DNA from: Saccharospirillum sp043196875
GTDB taxonomy: Bacteria > Pseudomonadota > Gammaproteobacteria > Pseudomonadales > Natronospirillaceae
Direction of reading: 5' to 3'
DNA: 64,000 bases
NCBI RefSeq assembly: GCF_043196875.1
Contig: NZ_JBEBMX010000001.1
Coordinates: forward strand, 372,001-436,000
In this document: one piece after another, positions 17,772 through 26,514 of the stretch
Numbering within the stretch: position 1 is the first letter of the stretch
How the letters are laid out: each line of letters opens with the position of its first letter
Position numbers and translations under genes: made by a program
The notes under the pieces: model-generated
What the model was told of the DNA's origin: nothing
Database searches by the model: none
Seen by the model: the letters and a program-made list of their open reading frames with translations, nothing else

Positions 17772-18109
17772 TGAAAGCATTCAACGCAGCACTGCTCGCT
17801 CTGGTCACGGTTGTCATGCTGGCCGCCTGTGCTCAGTCGCCAACACAAGTCACCACCACGGTTGATGATCGCCCACGCATCGCCTTTGAATTACCCGAAG
17901 GCACGTCGGCCAACGGCTATCAGGTGGTCATCGATGGCATCGAATACGGCGACATGAGCCAATACCTGGCGGGCACTCGTTCGGCCAGTGCGGTGCGGGT
18001 CATTACCGGTCGGCATGTGGTCGAAGTCTGGTACAACGGTCAGCGCAAACTGAACCGCGAAGTCTTTCTCAGTGACGGCGACACCCGCATTCTGAAGGTC
18101 ACGCCATGA
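17771..18109 (+). CDS. Small predicted lipoprotein in the CsgG-type operon
   Basis: A 112-residue protein with a signal peptide and lipobox LAAC, then a Thr-rich linker and a compact beta-rich domain with RIAFELPEGTSANGYQVV and GRHVVEVWYNGQRKLNRE. The last part looks like a small PEGA-like or transthyretin-like fold, but I do not recognise a family. The start overlaps the CsgG-family stop and the stop overlaps the next start (ATGA), so all four products are probably made together. This gene is the extra member relative to the usual CsgG, DUF4810 and DUF799 set. Confidence 0.8.
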   Translation: MKAFNAALLALVTVVMLAACAQSPTQVTTTVDDRPRIAFELPEGTSANGYQVVIDGIEYGDMSQYLAGTRSASAVRVITGRHVVEVWYNGQRKLNREVFLSDGDTRILKVTP

Positions 18110-18447
18110 AAGGCGCGCTCTGGTTAATGGTGCCGGCACTGCTGTTGGCCGGCTGCGAATCCACCCAGTTGTACAACTGGGGCAGCTACGAAGAAGACCT
18201 CTTCGTCTACTACACCGAACCGAGCCAGCAGGAAGCGGTGGTCGCCGATCACGTCGAATTTCTCGACAAAGTGATGGCACGCGGCCAGACACCTGCTCCA
18301 GGCCTACTGGCCGAAGCCGGCACTTTTTATTTGCAGGCGGGCAACACCGAGCAAGCGCTAGAGTACTACCAACTGGAGTACGACACCTGGCCGGAAAGCC
18401 GCACGCTGATGGGTTCGCTGATTGAAAATCTGGGAGGCAACCAATGA
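18106..18447 (+). CDS. DUF4810-family lipoprotein
   Basis: A 113-residue protein with a short signal peptide and lipobox LAGC, followed by LYNWGSYEEDLFVYY, which is typical of the DUF4810 family. The C-terminal half is TPR-like (FYLQAGNTEQALEYYQLEYD). DUF4810 proteins occur between CsgG-like and DUF799 lipoproteins in many proteobacteria. Their function is not established; a role as an outer-membrane accessory complex is inferred. Stop and start codons overlap both neighbours. Confidence 0.85.
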   Translation: MKGALWLMVPALLLAGCESTQLYNWGSYEEDLFVYYTEPSQQEAVVADHVEFLDKVMARGQTPAPGLLAEAGTFYLQAGNTEQALEYYQLEYDTWPESRTLMGSLIENLGGNQ

Positions 18448-19133
18448 GTTCAATACGTCTGTTATTGGCACTCAGTCTGGTCACCCTGCTTGCCGGTTGT
18501 GTCAGCTTTCCCTACAGCGATCCGTTAGCGACCTACCACGCGGTCAAACCCACCTCCATTCTGGTGGTACCGGTGGTTAATGAATCGGTCGATGTGCAGG
18601 CGCCCAGTTCGGTGCTCACCACCTTGCCAAAACTGCTCGGCGAAAAAGGCTATTACGTCTTTCCGGTGAACACGGTGAAAACCATTCTGGAATACGAAGG
18701 CCTCTATGAGCCGGCGGAAATTCATCAAATGGCTTCGAGTGACTTAGCCAGTATGTTTGGTGCCGACGCCATTCTGTACGTCACCATTCACGAATGGACC
18801 TCGCGTTATGTGGTGATTTCCACCACCACCGAAGTCGATTTTGAATACCGCATCGTCGATAAAAACGGCGTGGAACTCTGGACCGCTCGCGAAAACCTCA
18901 GCTACACCCCGCAAAGTGAAAACAACGGTGGCGGTATGGCCGGTTTATTGTCGTCGGCCATCAACGCTGCTGTTGAACGCGCCGCGCCCAATTATCTGCC
19001 GCTGACGCGCGAAGCCAATGCGCAGGCATTTAACTACGGTTATACGCCGTTACCGCCCGGGCCTTACTCGCATTATTACGACAGTTACTACCAGCAGTTG
19101 GCCGAAGAGAAAGCCGCGGCTGAAGCTGAGTAA
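18444..19133 (+). CDS. DUF799 (GNA1162-type) lipoprotein
   Basis: A 229-residue protein with a signal peptide and lipobox LAGC. The core (about 35-190) carries ILVVPVVNESVDVQAPSS and FGADAILYVTIHEW, features of the DUF799 family whose Neisseria member GNA1162 is a surface-exposed lipoprotein antigen. The C-terminus is Tyr- and Pro-rich (YTPLPPGPYSHYYDSYY) and ends in a charged Ala/Glu tail. It is the last gene of the CsgG-type operon, followed by a strong terminator. Assembly with the CsgG-family protein is inferred from conserved gene order. Confidence 0.87.
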   Translation: MSSIRLLLALSLVTLLAGCVSFPYSDPLATYHAVKPTSILVVPVVNESVDVQAPSSVLTTLPKLLGEKGYYVFPVNTVKTILEYEGLYEPAEIHQMASSDLASMFGADAILYVTIHEWTSRYVVISTTTEVDFEYRIVDKNGVELWTARENLSYTPQSENNGGGMAGLLSSAINAAVERAAPNYLPLTREANAQAFNYGYTPLPPGPYSHYYDSYYQQLAEEKAAAEAE

Positions 19134-19153
19134 CAGCTGAGATCGAAACCAAT

Positions 19154-19180
19154 AAAACCGGGCGATGCCCGGTTTTTTTA
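19154..19180 (+). terminator. Rho-independent terminator after the CsgG-type operon
   Basis: Ten-base stem AAAACCGGGC with GCCCGGTTTT, a three-base loop and a T-run, 20 bases past the last stop. Confidence 0.92.
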
Positions 19181-19391
19181 TAACTGCATCATGCATTGGC
19201 ATGCTGAGTCCAATCAGATCAATACGTCAAATACCCCACCCCTCCCCGCCAATCACCCACTAGGCCGACCTGCCCGGCTCGCCCAACATCGGCTGTGCTG
19301 ATGCCTTCAGTGAACCCGTTCACAAAAACGCTCGGGTTCTAACGAATCGCTGATCCGTTTCCTACCTAAAAAGAGCAAGGGGAGTCCTAAC

Positions 19392-20675
19392 ATGAATACC
19401 AAGCATTTATTGCCCGGCCTGGCGCTGGGTTTGAGTGCGGTCATTGGCGGCAACGCCCTGGCCGAAGATCCGATTAAAGTCGGCGTTTTGCATTCACTGT
19501 CCGGCACCATGGCCATCAGTGAAAGCACCTTAAAAGACACTGTGCTGATGATGGTGGAACAACAAAACGCCGCCGGCGGCCTGCTCGGCCGTCCGCTGGA
19601 AGCCGTCGTCGTTGACCCGGCATCCGACTGGCCGTTATTTGCCGAAAAAGCACGCGAACTGCTGACCGAAGAAGAAGTCGATGTCATCTTCGGTGCCTGG
19701 ACCTCGGTATCACGCAAATCGGTATTGCCGGTGGTCGAAGAACTGAACGGCCTGATGTTCTACCCGGTTCAGTACGAAGGTGAAGAATCTTCCGAAAACA
19801 TTTTCTACACCGGTGCAGCGCCAAACCAGCAAGCCATTCCTGCGGTCGATTATCTGATGAACGACCTGGGTATTGAGCGTTGGGTTTTGGCCGGTACCGA
19901 TTACGTTTATCCGCGTACCACCAACAAAATTCTCGAAGCTTATTTGATGGATCATGGCGTTGCTGAAGAAGACATCATGATCAACTACACACCGTTCAGC
20001 CATTCCGATTGGCAGTCGATTGTGTCTGACATCAAAGAATTCGGCAGCGCCGGCAAACCGACCGCAGTGGTTTCTACCATCAACGGTGATGCCAACGTGC
20101 CGTTCTATCGCGAACTGGGTAACCAGAATATCGATTCTTTCGAAATCCCGGTGGTTGCTTTCTCGGTCGGTGAAGAAGAACTGTCCGGTATCGACACCGG
20201 TCCGTTGGTCGGCCACCTGGCTGCCTGGAACTATTTCCAAAGCGTCGACAGCGATGCCAACGATGAATTTATTGCCGCCTGGCATGAGTTCACCGGCGAC
20301 GACAGCCGCGTCACCAACGACCCCATGGAAGCCACCTACATCGGTTTCAAAATGTGGGTGCAAGCGGTTGAACAAGCCGGCACCACCGATGTGGATGCGG
20401 TAGAAGCGGCGATGATCGGCCAGGAAGTACCGAACCTGACTGGCGGCATGGCGGTGATGAACGCCAACCACCACCTGAGCAAGCCAGTATTGATTGGTGA
20501 GATTCAGGATGACGGCCAGTTCGAAGTGGTATGGAGCACCGATGGCGTCGTCGCCGGTGATGCCTGGTCCGACTTCCTGCCGGATTCAAAAATGCTCATC
20601 GCCGACTGGACCAACCCGATTCACTGCGGCAACTACAACACCGAAACCGAAACCTGCTCGGGACAGAACTACTGA
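19392..20675 (+). CDS. urtA: Urea ABC transporter, substrate-binding protein
   Basis: The ATG is preceded by AAGGGGAG. The 427-residue protein has a Sec signal peptide (cleavage near ALA-ED) and a type I periplasmic binding fold with IKVGVLHSLSGTMAISE, GAWTSVSRKSVLPV and FYPVQYEGEESS, all typical of UrtA. It captures urea for the UrtBCDE importer. It is the first gene of an unbroken urea import and urease block. The 258-base upstream region holds the terminator of the previous operon; the promoter was not pinned down. A stem-loop after the gene may lower expression of the downstream genes relative to this abundant binding protein. Confidence 0.96.
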   Translation: MNTKHLLPGLALGLSAVIGGNALAEDPIKVGVLHSLSGTMAISESTLKDTVLMMVEQQNAAGGLLGRPLEAVVVDPASDWPLFAEKARELLTEEEVDVIFGAWTSVSRKSVLPVVEELNGLMFYPVQYEGEESSENIFYTGAAPNQQAIPAVDYLMNDLGIERWVLAGTDYVYPRTTNKILEAYLMDHGVAEEDIMINYTPFSHSDWQSIVSDIKEFGSAGKPTAVVSTINGDANVPFYRELGNQNIDSFEIPVVAFSVGEEELSGIDTGPLVGHLAAWNYFQSVDSDANDEFIAAWHEFTGDDSRVTNDPMEATYIGFKMWVQAVEQAGTTDVDAVEAAMIGQEVPNLTGGMAVMNANHHLSKPVLIGEIQDDGQFEVVWSTDGVVAGDAWSDFLPDSKMLIADWTNPIHCGNYNTETETCSGQNY

Positions 20676-20701
20676 GTTTTTAAGCCCGACTCTCTCGTTT
20701 A

Positions 20702-20727
20702 CGGGCGACTCAGTCGCCCGCTTTTTT
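20702..20727 (+). terminator. Intercistronic terminator/attenuator between urtA and urtB
   Basis: CGGGCGAC pairs perfectly with GTCGCCCG around a TCA loop, then six Ts. Because urtB-E and the urease genes lack another visible promoter, it probably acts as a partial terminator. Confidence 0.85.
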
Positions 20728-20748
20728 GCTCTACTTGGAGGTTTCGCC

Positions 20749-22341
20749 GTGAGACGTTTTTGCCTTTGGGTCGCACTTTGGTTGTTGACCAGTTCGGCGT
20801 TGGCCGAGTCGCTGTTTGAACAACGCCTCGGTGAATTGACCGAAGCCAGCCTGGCTGAAACCCAGTCGTTATTGGAGACGTTGGAAGCCGAAGGCGACCC
20901 GCGTTTATTGCCATTGTTCGATGCCTTGTTTAACGGCAACCTCTATTACAGCGATGCCGATCAAACTCTGGTTGCCGCCGATCCCGCTTCCGGCTCGGCG
21001 CCCTTTACCGGCATTCTCAGTGGCGAGGTTATCGCCTCGTTAAGTGAAGAGGATGTCACCAAGGTACGCGTTAATAATCGTCTGCGCCGCTACCTGAATG
21101 ACTCCTTGGCGCGCTTAAAACTCACCGCACCCGACCCGGCTATTCGCGAAGCCGCCGTCTATGAATTACTGACCCAACTCAACGCCGACACCGTTGCGCA
21201 ACTCGATGCGCTGCGTGCCAACGAACAGAATGCCAAAGTTCAGCAAGCGCTCAATACCGCGCTGAATTTATACACCGCTCAAAGCAGCGAGGCGGTGGGC
21301 GAGCGCGTACAAGCCATCGATGAACTCAGCGACAGTTTGCAAAACACCGTGCGCAATGAACTGGCGCGTTTGGCAGAAGATGAAGACGCACCGGCAGCGG
21401 TGCAAAGCGCCGCAGCACAATCATTAAAAAGCATCGAGCAGAAATTTACCTTCTACAGCTATGTCGACCAGCTGTTTTTCGGCCTGAGCCTCGGCTCGGT
21501 GTTATTGCTCGCCGCCTTCGGTCTGGCGATCACTTTCGGCGTTATGGGCGTGATCAATATGGCGCATGGTGAAATGCTGATGCTCGGCGCCTACACCACC
21601 TTTGTGGTGCAACAACTGATGCCCAATGCGATTAATCAATCGATCTGGGTAGCGATTCCGATGGCGTTTTTAGTCGCCGGCAGCGTCGGCGTTTTAATTG
21701 AACGCTGCGTCATTCGCTTTTTGCATGGCCGGCCACTGGAAACCCTGCTCGCTACGTTCGGTATCAGCCTGATTTTGCAACAACTGGTACGCACTGTTTT
21801 CTCGCCCTTGAACCGACGCGTGATTGCGCCGGATTGGCTCAGTGGTTCCTGGCAAATCAACCCGGCGTTATCGCTGACCTATAACCGACTTTTCATCCTG
21901 ATCTTCGCGCTGATTGTCTTTGCGCTGCTGGTACTGATCATGAAAAAAACCTCACTCGGCTTGCAGGTGCGTGCCGTCTCACAAAACCGTGCCATGGCTA
22001 AAGCCATGGGCATTAAAACCGATTGGGTCGATGCGCTGACCTTCGGGCTGGGTTCTGGTGTGGCCGGTGTTGGTGGTGTGGCATTAAGCCAGCTCACCAA
22101 CGTTGGGCCGAACCTGGGTCAGTCGTACATCATCGATTCTTTTATGGTGGTGGTGTTCGGTGGCGTGGGCAATTTGTACGGCACTTTGGTGGCCGCGTTC
22201 AGCCTTGGTATTGCCAATAAATTCCTGGAGCCGATTACCGGGACGGTGCTCGCCACGACGCTGGTTCTGGTGTTTATTATTCTGTTTATTCAGAAGCGGC
22301 CCAAAGGCTTGTTCCCACAACGCGGGAGGGCTGCTGAATGA
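20749..22341 (+). CDS. urtB: Urea ABC transporter, permease UrtB
   Basis: The start is a GTG at 20749 preceded by TTGGAGG; in-frame codons further upstream run back into urtA. The 530-residue protein has a signal-like N-terminus ending ALAESLFEQ, about 200 residues of helical periplasmic domain (the UrtB-specific extension), then a LivH-type permease domain with about eight membrane helices. That domain includes ALAITFGVMGVINMAHGEML and the EAA-like loop AKAMGIKTDWVDALTFGLGS. It pairs with UrtC to form the membrane channel. Its stop overlaps the urtC start (ATGA), with GGGAGGG just upstream for urtC. Confidence 0.95.
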   Translation: MRRFCLWVALWLLTSSALAESLFEQRLGELTEASLAETQSLLETLEAEGDPRLLPLFDALFNGNLYYSDADQTLVAADPASGSAPFTGILSGEVIASLSEEDVTKVRVNNRLRRYLNDSLARLKLTAPDPAIREAAVYELLTQLNADTVAQLDALRANEQNAKVQQALNTALNLYTAQSSEAVGERVQAIDELSDSLQNTVRNELARLAEDEDAPAAVQSAAAQSLKSIEQKFTFYSYVDQLFFGLSLGSVLLLAAFGLAITFGVMGVINMAHGEMLMLGAYTTFVVQQLMPNAINQSIWVAIPMAFLVAGSVGVLIERCVIRFLHGRPLETLLATFGISLILQQLVRTVFSPLNRRVIAPDWLSGSWQINPALSLTYNRLFILIFALIVFALLVLIMKKTSLGLQVRAVSQNRAMAKAMGIKTDWVDALTFGLGSGVAGVGGVALSQLTNVGPNLGQSYIIDSFMVVVFGGVGNLYGTLVAAFSLGIANKFLEPITGTVLATTLVLVFIILFIQKRPKGLFPQRGRAAE

Positions 22342-23474
22342 ATGCCATCACGCATTTTCTCTCGCTTGGGCGCGCGCCCGGCAGTAAAACCCTGCCCTTC
22401 GTGGCGATCTTATTTGGCGTCACCTTGCTGGCATCACTGGGCAATCTGTTAATACCCGAAAGCTCGGCGCTGCATGTGTCGACTTACACCATCACCTTAC
22501 TGGGTAAGTACCTCAGCTACGCTCTGCTCGCACTTTCGGTCGATGTGATCTGGGGCTATTGCGGCATTTTAAGTTTGGGCCACGGTGCCTTTTTCGCACT
22601 CGGTGGCTACGCCATGGGCATGTATTTAATGCGCCAGATTGGCGACCGTGGTGTTTACGGCAACCCCATCCTGCCCGACTTTATGGTGTTCCTGAATTGG
22701 GATGAACTGCCCTGGTTCTGGCTGGGTATGGATCAATTCTGGTTCGCCATGCTGATGGTCGTTTTTGTACCCGGCCTGCTCGCCTTTGTATTCGGTTGGC
22801 TGGCGTTTCATTCGCGCGTGACCGGCGTCTATTTGTCGATTATAACCCAGGCACTGACCTACGCCTTGATGCTCGCCTTCTTCCGTAACGAAATGGGCTT
22901 TGGTGGCAATAATGGCCTGACCGACTTTAAAGACCTGCTCGGTTTTGATCTGCAGTCCGATACCACTCGGGTGGCTTTGTTTGCCATCACCGCACTAATA
23001 CTGGGTTTGGTCTATGTGCTCAGTCAGGCGATTTTAAAATCGCGTTTCGGCAAGGTGATTGAAGCCATTCGCGATGGCGAAAACCGGGTGCGTTTTCTGG
23101 GTTATCGCACCGAGCGTTACAAGGTCGGTCTATTCGTTTATTCCGCCGTTATTGCCGGCATCGCCGGGGCGCTCTATGTGCCTCAGGTCGGCATTATTAA
23201 CCCTGGCGAGTTTGCACCGCTGAAGTCGATTGAGTTGGTGGTCTGGGTGGCCGTTGGTGGTCGCGGCACGCTGTACGGTGCGGTCGTCGGTGCGCTGCTG
23301 GTCAACTATGCCAAGACGCGTTTCACCGCCATCCTGCCTGACGGCTGGCTGTTTATTCTCGGCGGCCTCTTTGTGCTGGTTACCTTGTTCCTGCCCAAAG
23401 GTCTGGTCGGACTGGTGGGCCAGTTGCGCTCCCGTTTTAAACCATCGAAACCGACTGAGGAGCCAACCGCATGA
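22338..23474 (+). CDS. urtC: Urea ABC transporter, permease UrtC
   Basis: A 378-residue LivM-type permease with about ten hydrophobic helices. Typical segments are DVIWGYCGILSLGHGAFFAL and the cytoplasmic EAA-like loop GKVIEAIRDGENRVRFLGY. It forms the second transmembrane half of the urea importer. The start overlaps urtB and the stop overlaps urtD, both by ATGA. Confidence 0.95.
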   Translation: MNAITHFLSLGRAPGSKTLPFVAILFGVTLLASLGNLLIPESSALHVSTYTITLLGKYLSYALLALSVDVIWGYCGILSLGHGAFFALGGYAMGMYLMRQIGDRGVYGNPILPDFMVFLNWDELPWFWLGMDQFWFAMLMVVFVPGLLAFVFGWLAFHSRVTGVYLSIITQALTYALMLAFFRNEMGFGGNNGLTDFKDLLGFDLQSDTTRVALFAITALILGLVYVLSQAILKSRFGKVIEAIRDGENRVRFLGYRTERYKVGLFVYSAVIAGIAGALYVPQVGIINPGEFAPLKSIELVVWVAVGGRGTLYGAVVGALLVNYAKTRFTAILPDGWLFILGGLFVLVTLFLPKGLVGLVGQLRSRFKPSKPTEEPTA

Positions 23475-24292
23475 CTGCTCATCCTATGCTCGACCACAAT
23501 CATGTCTGGCCGTTTTTAGCGCCGACTCAGGTACCGGTCGATGTATCGCATCAAGTTATTTTGTACGTCGAAGGTTTAAGCGTGAGCTTCGATGGTTTTA
23601 AAGCGCTGAACGATTTGAATCTCTACGTAAACGACGGCGAATTGCGCTGCCTGATCGGTGCGAACGGCGCCGGTAAAACCACCCTGATGGATGTCATTAC
23701 CGGCAAGACCGCCTGCGATTCCGGCCGCGCTTTTTTCGGCCAGACCATCGACTTGCTGGCGCACTCCGAAGCCGAAGTCGCCCAGCTCGGTATTGGTCGG
23801 AAATTCCAGAAGCCAACCGTCTTTGAAGCTCAGACGGTATTCGACAACCTCGAACTGGCGATGAAGAGCCAAAAGGGTTTATGGCCCACCTTGATGGCCC
23901 GGCTGTCGTCTGCGGACATCGATCGCATCGACTCAGTGTTAAAAACCATTGGTCTCACCGGGCAACGGATGATGCTGGCGGGCAGCTTGTCGCACGGCCA
24001 AAAACAATGGCTGGAAATCGGCATGTTGCTGGTGGCCGATCCGCGCCTGCTACTGATCGACGAACCGGTTGCTGGCATGACCGCAGAAGAAACCGACCGC
24101 ACCGCTGAACTACTGACCTCGCTGGCCGGTGAACGCACCGTCATCGTGGTCGAACACGATATGGCCTTTGTGCGCTCCATCGCTCGCACCGTCACGGTGT
24201 TGCACCAAGGCTCGGTGCTCGCCGAAGGCACCATGGACCAGATTCAGAATCACCCGGATGTCATCGAGGTGTACCTGGGGGAAGAAGCATGA
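23471..24292 (+). CDS. urtD: Urea ABC transporter, ATPase UrtD
   Basis: A 273-residue ABC ATPase. The Walker A motif is GANGAGKTTL, the Q-loop region lies near GIGRKFQKPTVFEAQTVFDN, the signature is LSHGQKQWLEIGMLL and Walker B is LLLIDEPVAGM. The H-loop is VEHDM. The N-terminal 35 residues precede the ABC core and are longer than in LivG. It powers urea uptake with UrtE. Translational overlap occurs at both ends. Confidence 0.95.
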   Translation: MTAHPMLDHNHVWPFLAPTQVPVDVSHQVILYVEGLSVSFDGFKALNDLNLYVNDGELRCLIGANGAGKTTLMDVITGKTACDSGRAFFGQTIDLLAHSEAEVAQLGIGRKFQKPTVFEAQTVFDNLELAMKSQKGLWPTLMARLSSADIDRIDSVLKTIGLTGQRMMLAGSLSHGQKQWLEIGMLLVADPRLLLIDEPVAGMTAEETDRTAELLTSLAGERTVIVVEHDMAFVRSIARTVTVLHQGSVLAEGTMDQIQNHPDVIEVYLGEEA

Positions 24293-24984
24293 TTGATATT
24301 CGCGACCTCAACCAACTGTACGGCGGCACGCAAATCCTTTGGGATCTGAACCTCGACATCAAACCCGGTGCCTGCACTTGCATCATGGGCCGCAACGGCG
24401 TCGGTAAAACCACCTTGCTGAAGTGCCTGATGGGTTTATTACCGATCAAAAGTGGCGAAATCCTCTTTAATGGTGAATACATTCACCACCGTTCGGCTGA
24501 AAGCCGCGCACGTACCGGCATCGGTTATGTGCCACAAGGGCGGGATATTTTTCCGCTGTTAAGCGTGGAAGAAAATCTGCGCATCGGCTTGAAAGCGCGG
24601 CCGGATAAAGCCAAGAAAATTCCTGAAAAAATCTTCGAGCTGTTTCCGGTTCTGGCGGAAATGATGCACCGCCGTGGTGGCGATTTATCCGGCGGTCAGC
24701 AACAGCAATTGGCGATAGGTCGCGCCCTGGTGCTCGATCCGAAAGTGCTAATCCTCGATGAGCCCAACGAAGGCATTCAACCCAACATCGTCGCCCAGAT
24801 CGGTGATGTTATTCAGCGCCTGCAACGCGAGGACGGCCTGACGGTCATTCTGGTAGAGCAGAAACTCGGCTTCGCCCGACGCGTCGGTCAGGAATTTCGC
24901 TTGATGGAAAAAGGCCGCATTGTCGCCAGTGACCAGATGGCGAATTTAACCGACGAGCTCATTCGCCAACACTTGGCGGTGTGA
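24289..24984 (+). CDS. urtE: Urea ABC transporter, ATPase UrtE
   Basis: A 231-residue LivF-type ATPase with Walker A GRNGVGKTTLLKCLMG, the segment GIGYVPQGRDIFPLLSVEEN, signature LSGGQQQQLAIGRAL and Walker B VLILDEPNEGIQP. It is the partner ATPase of UrtD. The stop overlaps the GTG at 24981 that could start ureD, so the transporter and the urease genes form one transcription unit. Confidence 0.95.
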   Translation: MIDIRDLNQLYGGTQILWDLNLDIKPGACTCIMGRNGVGKTTLLKCLMGLLPIKSGEILFNGEYIHHRSAESRARTGIGYVPQGRDIFPLLSVEENLRIGLKARPDKAKKIPEKIFELFPVLAEMMHRRGGDLSGGQQQQLAIGRALVLDPKVLILDEPNEGIQPNIVAQIGDVIQRLQREDGLTVILVEQKLGFARRVGQEFRLMEKGRIVASDQMANLTDELIRQHLAV

Positions 24985-24986
24985 CC

Positions 24987-25853
24987 ATGAACAGCCGTGT
25001 CGACTTGCCAACCGCCGCCGTCGCCAGCCATTGGGATGCCTGGTTAAGCCTGGCTTTCGCCAGTGGTACTCGCGGCACGCGTCTGGTGCGCTGCCGGCAT
25101 CAGGGCCCGCTCTATGTACAAAAAGCCTTCTACCCGGAAGGCGCCGACTGCGCTCACGTCTACCTGCTGCACCCACCTGGCGGTTTGGTCTCGGGCGATG
25201 ATTTGCGCATCGCCATTAAGGTTGAACCGCAAGCCCATGCGTTGATTACCACGCCGGGTGCCGGCCGCGCTTATCGCGCCCGCAGCGATGGCGCGTTGCA
25301 ATACCAACGCAACCAGTTAAGCGTTGCCGCCGATGGTGTTCTGGAATGGTTACCGCAGGAAAACATCATCTACCCCAATGCGCGGGCACGGCTGGATACC
25401 GACGTCGAACTCGACAATGAATCACGCTTTATCGGTTGGGAAATCACCAGCCTGGGTTGGCCCGCCAGCGCGCGTGATCTGGAAGCGGGCGAACTGCAAC
25501 AACGACTGCAAATACGTCAGGCGGGCAAGGTGGTTTTACGCGAACACTTTGCCTTGCAACAAGCCAATCGCGATGCCGTCTATGGCAGCGCCGGCCTGCG
25601 CGAAAAAGCGATCAATGGGTTGCTGGTCGCCGGCCCTTTTGCACACGAAGACAGCGAATTACTGGATGAACTGCGCGCTTTATGTCAGCGCGAAGCATTG
25701 GCCGGTGTCAGTCAGGTGGGCCGTTTTATAACGGTGCGCGCCCTGGCAAACCGGGCGGAACCGGTGCGTGAATTATTTACCCGTTGCTGGTCGCATTTGC
25801 GGCCGGCATTGGTTGGCGTGCCGGCTTGCCCGCCGCGCGTCTGGAATACCTGA
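24987..25853 (+). CDS. ureD: Urease accessory protein UreD
   Basis: The ATG at 24987 is used; a GTG at 24981 overlapping urtE (GTGA) is an equally plausible start. The 288-residue protein has the UreD/UreH marks YPEGADCAHVYLLHPPGGLV and SGDDL, ITTPGAGRAYR and LEWLPQENIIYP. UreD binds apo-urease and, with UreF and UreG, forms the complex that inserts nickel into the active site. It begins the structural urease block and precedes ureA by 27 bases. Confidence 0.94.
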   Translation: MNSRVDLPTAAVASHWDAWLSLAFASGTRGTRLVRCRHQGPLYVQKAFYPEGADCAHVYLLHPPGGLVSGDDLRIAIKVEPQAHALITTPGAGRAYRARSDGALQYQRNQLSVAADGVLEWLPQENIIYPNARARLDTDVELDNESRFIGWEITSLGWPASARDLEAGELQQRLQIRQAGKVVLREHFALQQANRDAVYGSAGLREKAINGLLVAGPFAHEDSELLDELRALCQREALAGVSQVGRFITVRALANRAEPVRELFTRCWSHLRPALVGVPACPPRVWNT

Positions 25854-25880
25854 ATAACCGTTTAGGTCGAGGAAATCGTT

Positions 25881-26183
25881 ATGGAATTGTTGCCCAGAGA
25901 AAAAGACAAACTGTTGGTTTTTACCGCCGGCTTACTCGCCGAGCGACGCCTGGCGCGCGGCCTGAAATTGAATTACCCCGAAGCCGTGGCCTACATCAGT
26001 TTAGCCATTGCTGAAGGCGCGCGCGATGGCAAAACCGTGGCCGAATTAATGAGCGAAGGCAAAGAACTGCTCAGTGTCGATCAGGTGATGGATGGCATCG
26101 CCGAGATGATCGATGAAGTACAGGTTGAAGCCACCTTCCCGGACGGCACCAAGCTGGTCACCGTTCACCACCCCATAGCCTGA
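25881..26183 (+). CDS. ureA: Urease gamma subunit
   Basis: A 100-residue protein starting MELLPREKDKLLVFTAG, with RGLKLNYPEAVAYISLAI and the end LVTVHHPIA. This is the standard length and sequence of a separate bacterial gamma subunit, not the fused form of Helicobacter. With UreB and UreC it makes the (alpha-beta-gamma)3 enzyme. It is followed after ten bases by ureB. Confidence 0.97.
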   Translation: MELLPREKDKLLVFTAGLLAERRLARGLKLNYPEAVAYISLAIAEGARDGKTVAELMSEGKELLSVDQVMDGIAEMIDEVQVEATFPDGTKLVTVHHPIA

Positions 26184-26193
26184 GGAGACGCCG

Positions 26194-26514
26194 ATGATTC
26201 CCGGAGAAATTCAGGTCGCCGAGGGCGACATCGAACTGAATGTTGGCCGCAAACGGCTGACCTTAACCGTCGAAAACAGCGGCGACCGTCCGGTGCAAGT
26301 TGGCTCGCATTACCACTTCGCCGAAACCAACCCGGCGCTGCAATTCGACCGCACTGCTGCGCTTGGTTTTCATCTCGACATCGCCGCTGGCACCGCCGTG
26401 CGTTTTGAACCCGGGCAATCACGCACGGTCACTTTAGTGCCCTTTGTTGGCAAACGCATTGTCCATGGTTTTCGCGCAGAAGTGATGGGCGCGCTGCCGA
26501 AGGAGACCCAATAA
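26194..26514 (+). CDS. ureB: Urease beta subunit
   Basis: A 106-residue protein starting MIPGEIQVAEGDIELN, with RPVQVGSHYHFAETNPAL and GKRIVHGFRAEVMG, the usual marks of the beta subunit. It is a beta-barrel-like structural subunit. The stop overlaps the ureC start by one base (TAATG). Confidence 0.97.
   Translation: MIPGEIQVAEGDIELNVGRKRLTLTVENSGDRPVQVGSHYHFAETNPALQFDRTAALGFHLDIAAGTAVRFEPGQSRTVTLVPFVGKRIVHGFRAEVMGALPKETQ

Noticed and set aside
16815..19133. Curli secretion operon, because of the CsgG-family protein.
   Set aside because: No CsgA/B repeats, CsgE, CsgF or CsgD homologue is present; the neighbours are DUF4810 and DUF799, which mark a different cluster.
19291..19304. Possible sigma-54 promoter upstream of urtA (GG-N10-GC).
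   Set aside because: Only the invariant GG and GC fit; the -24 side reads CGGCTG and the -12 side ATGC. Such a match is expected by chance. Mapping of the urtA start would settle it.
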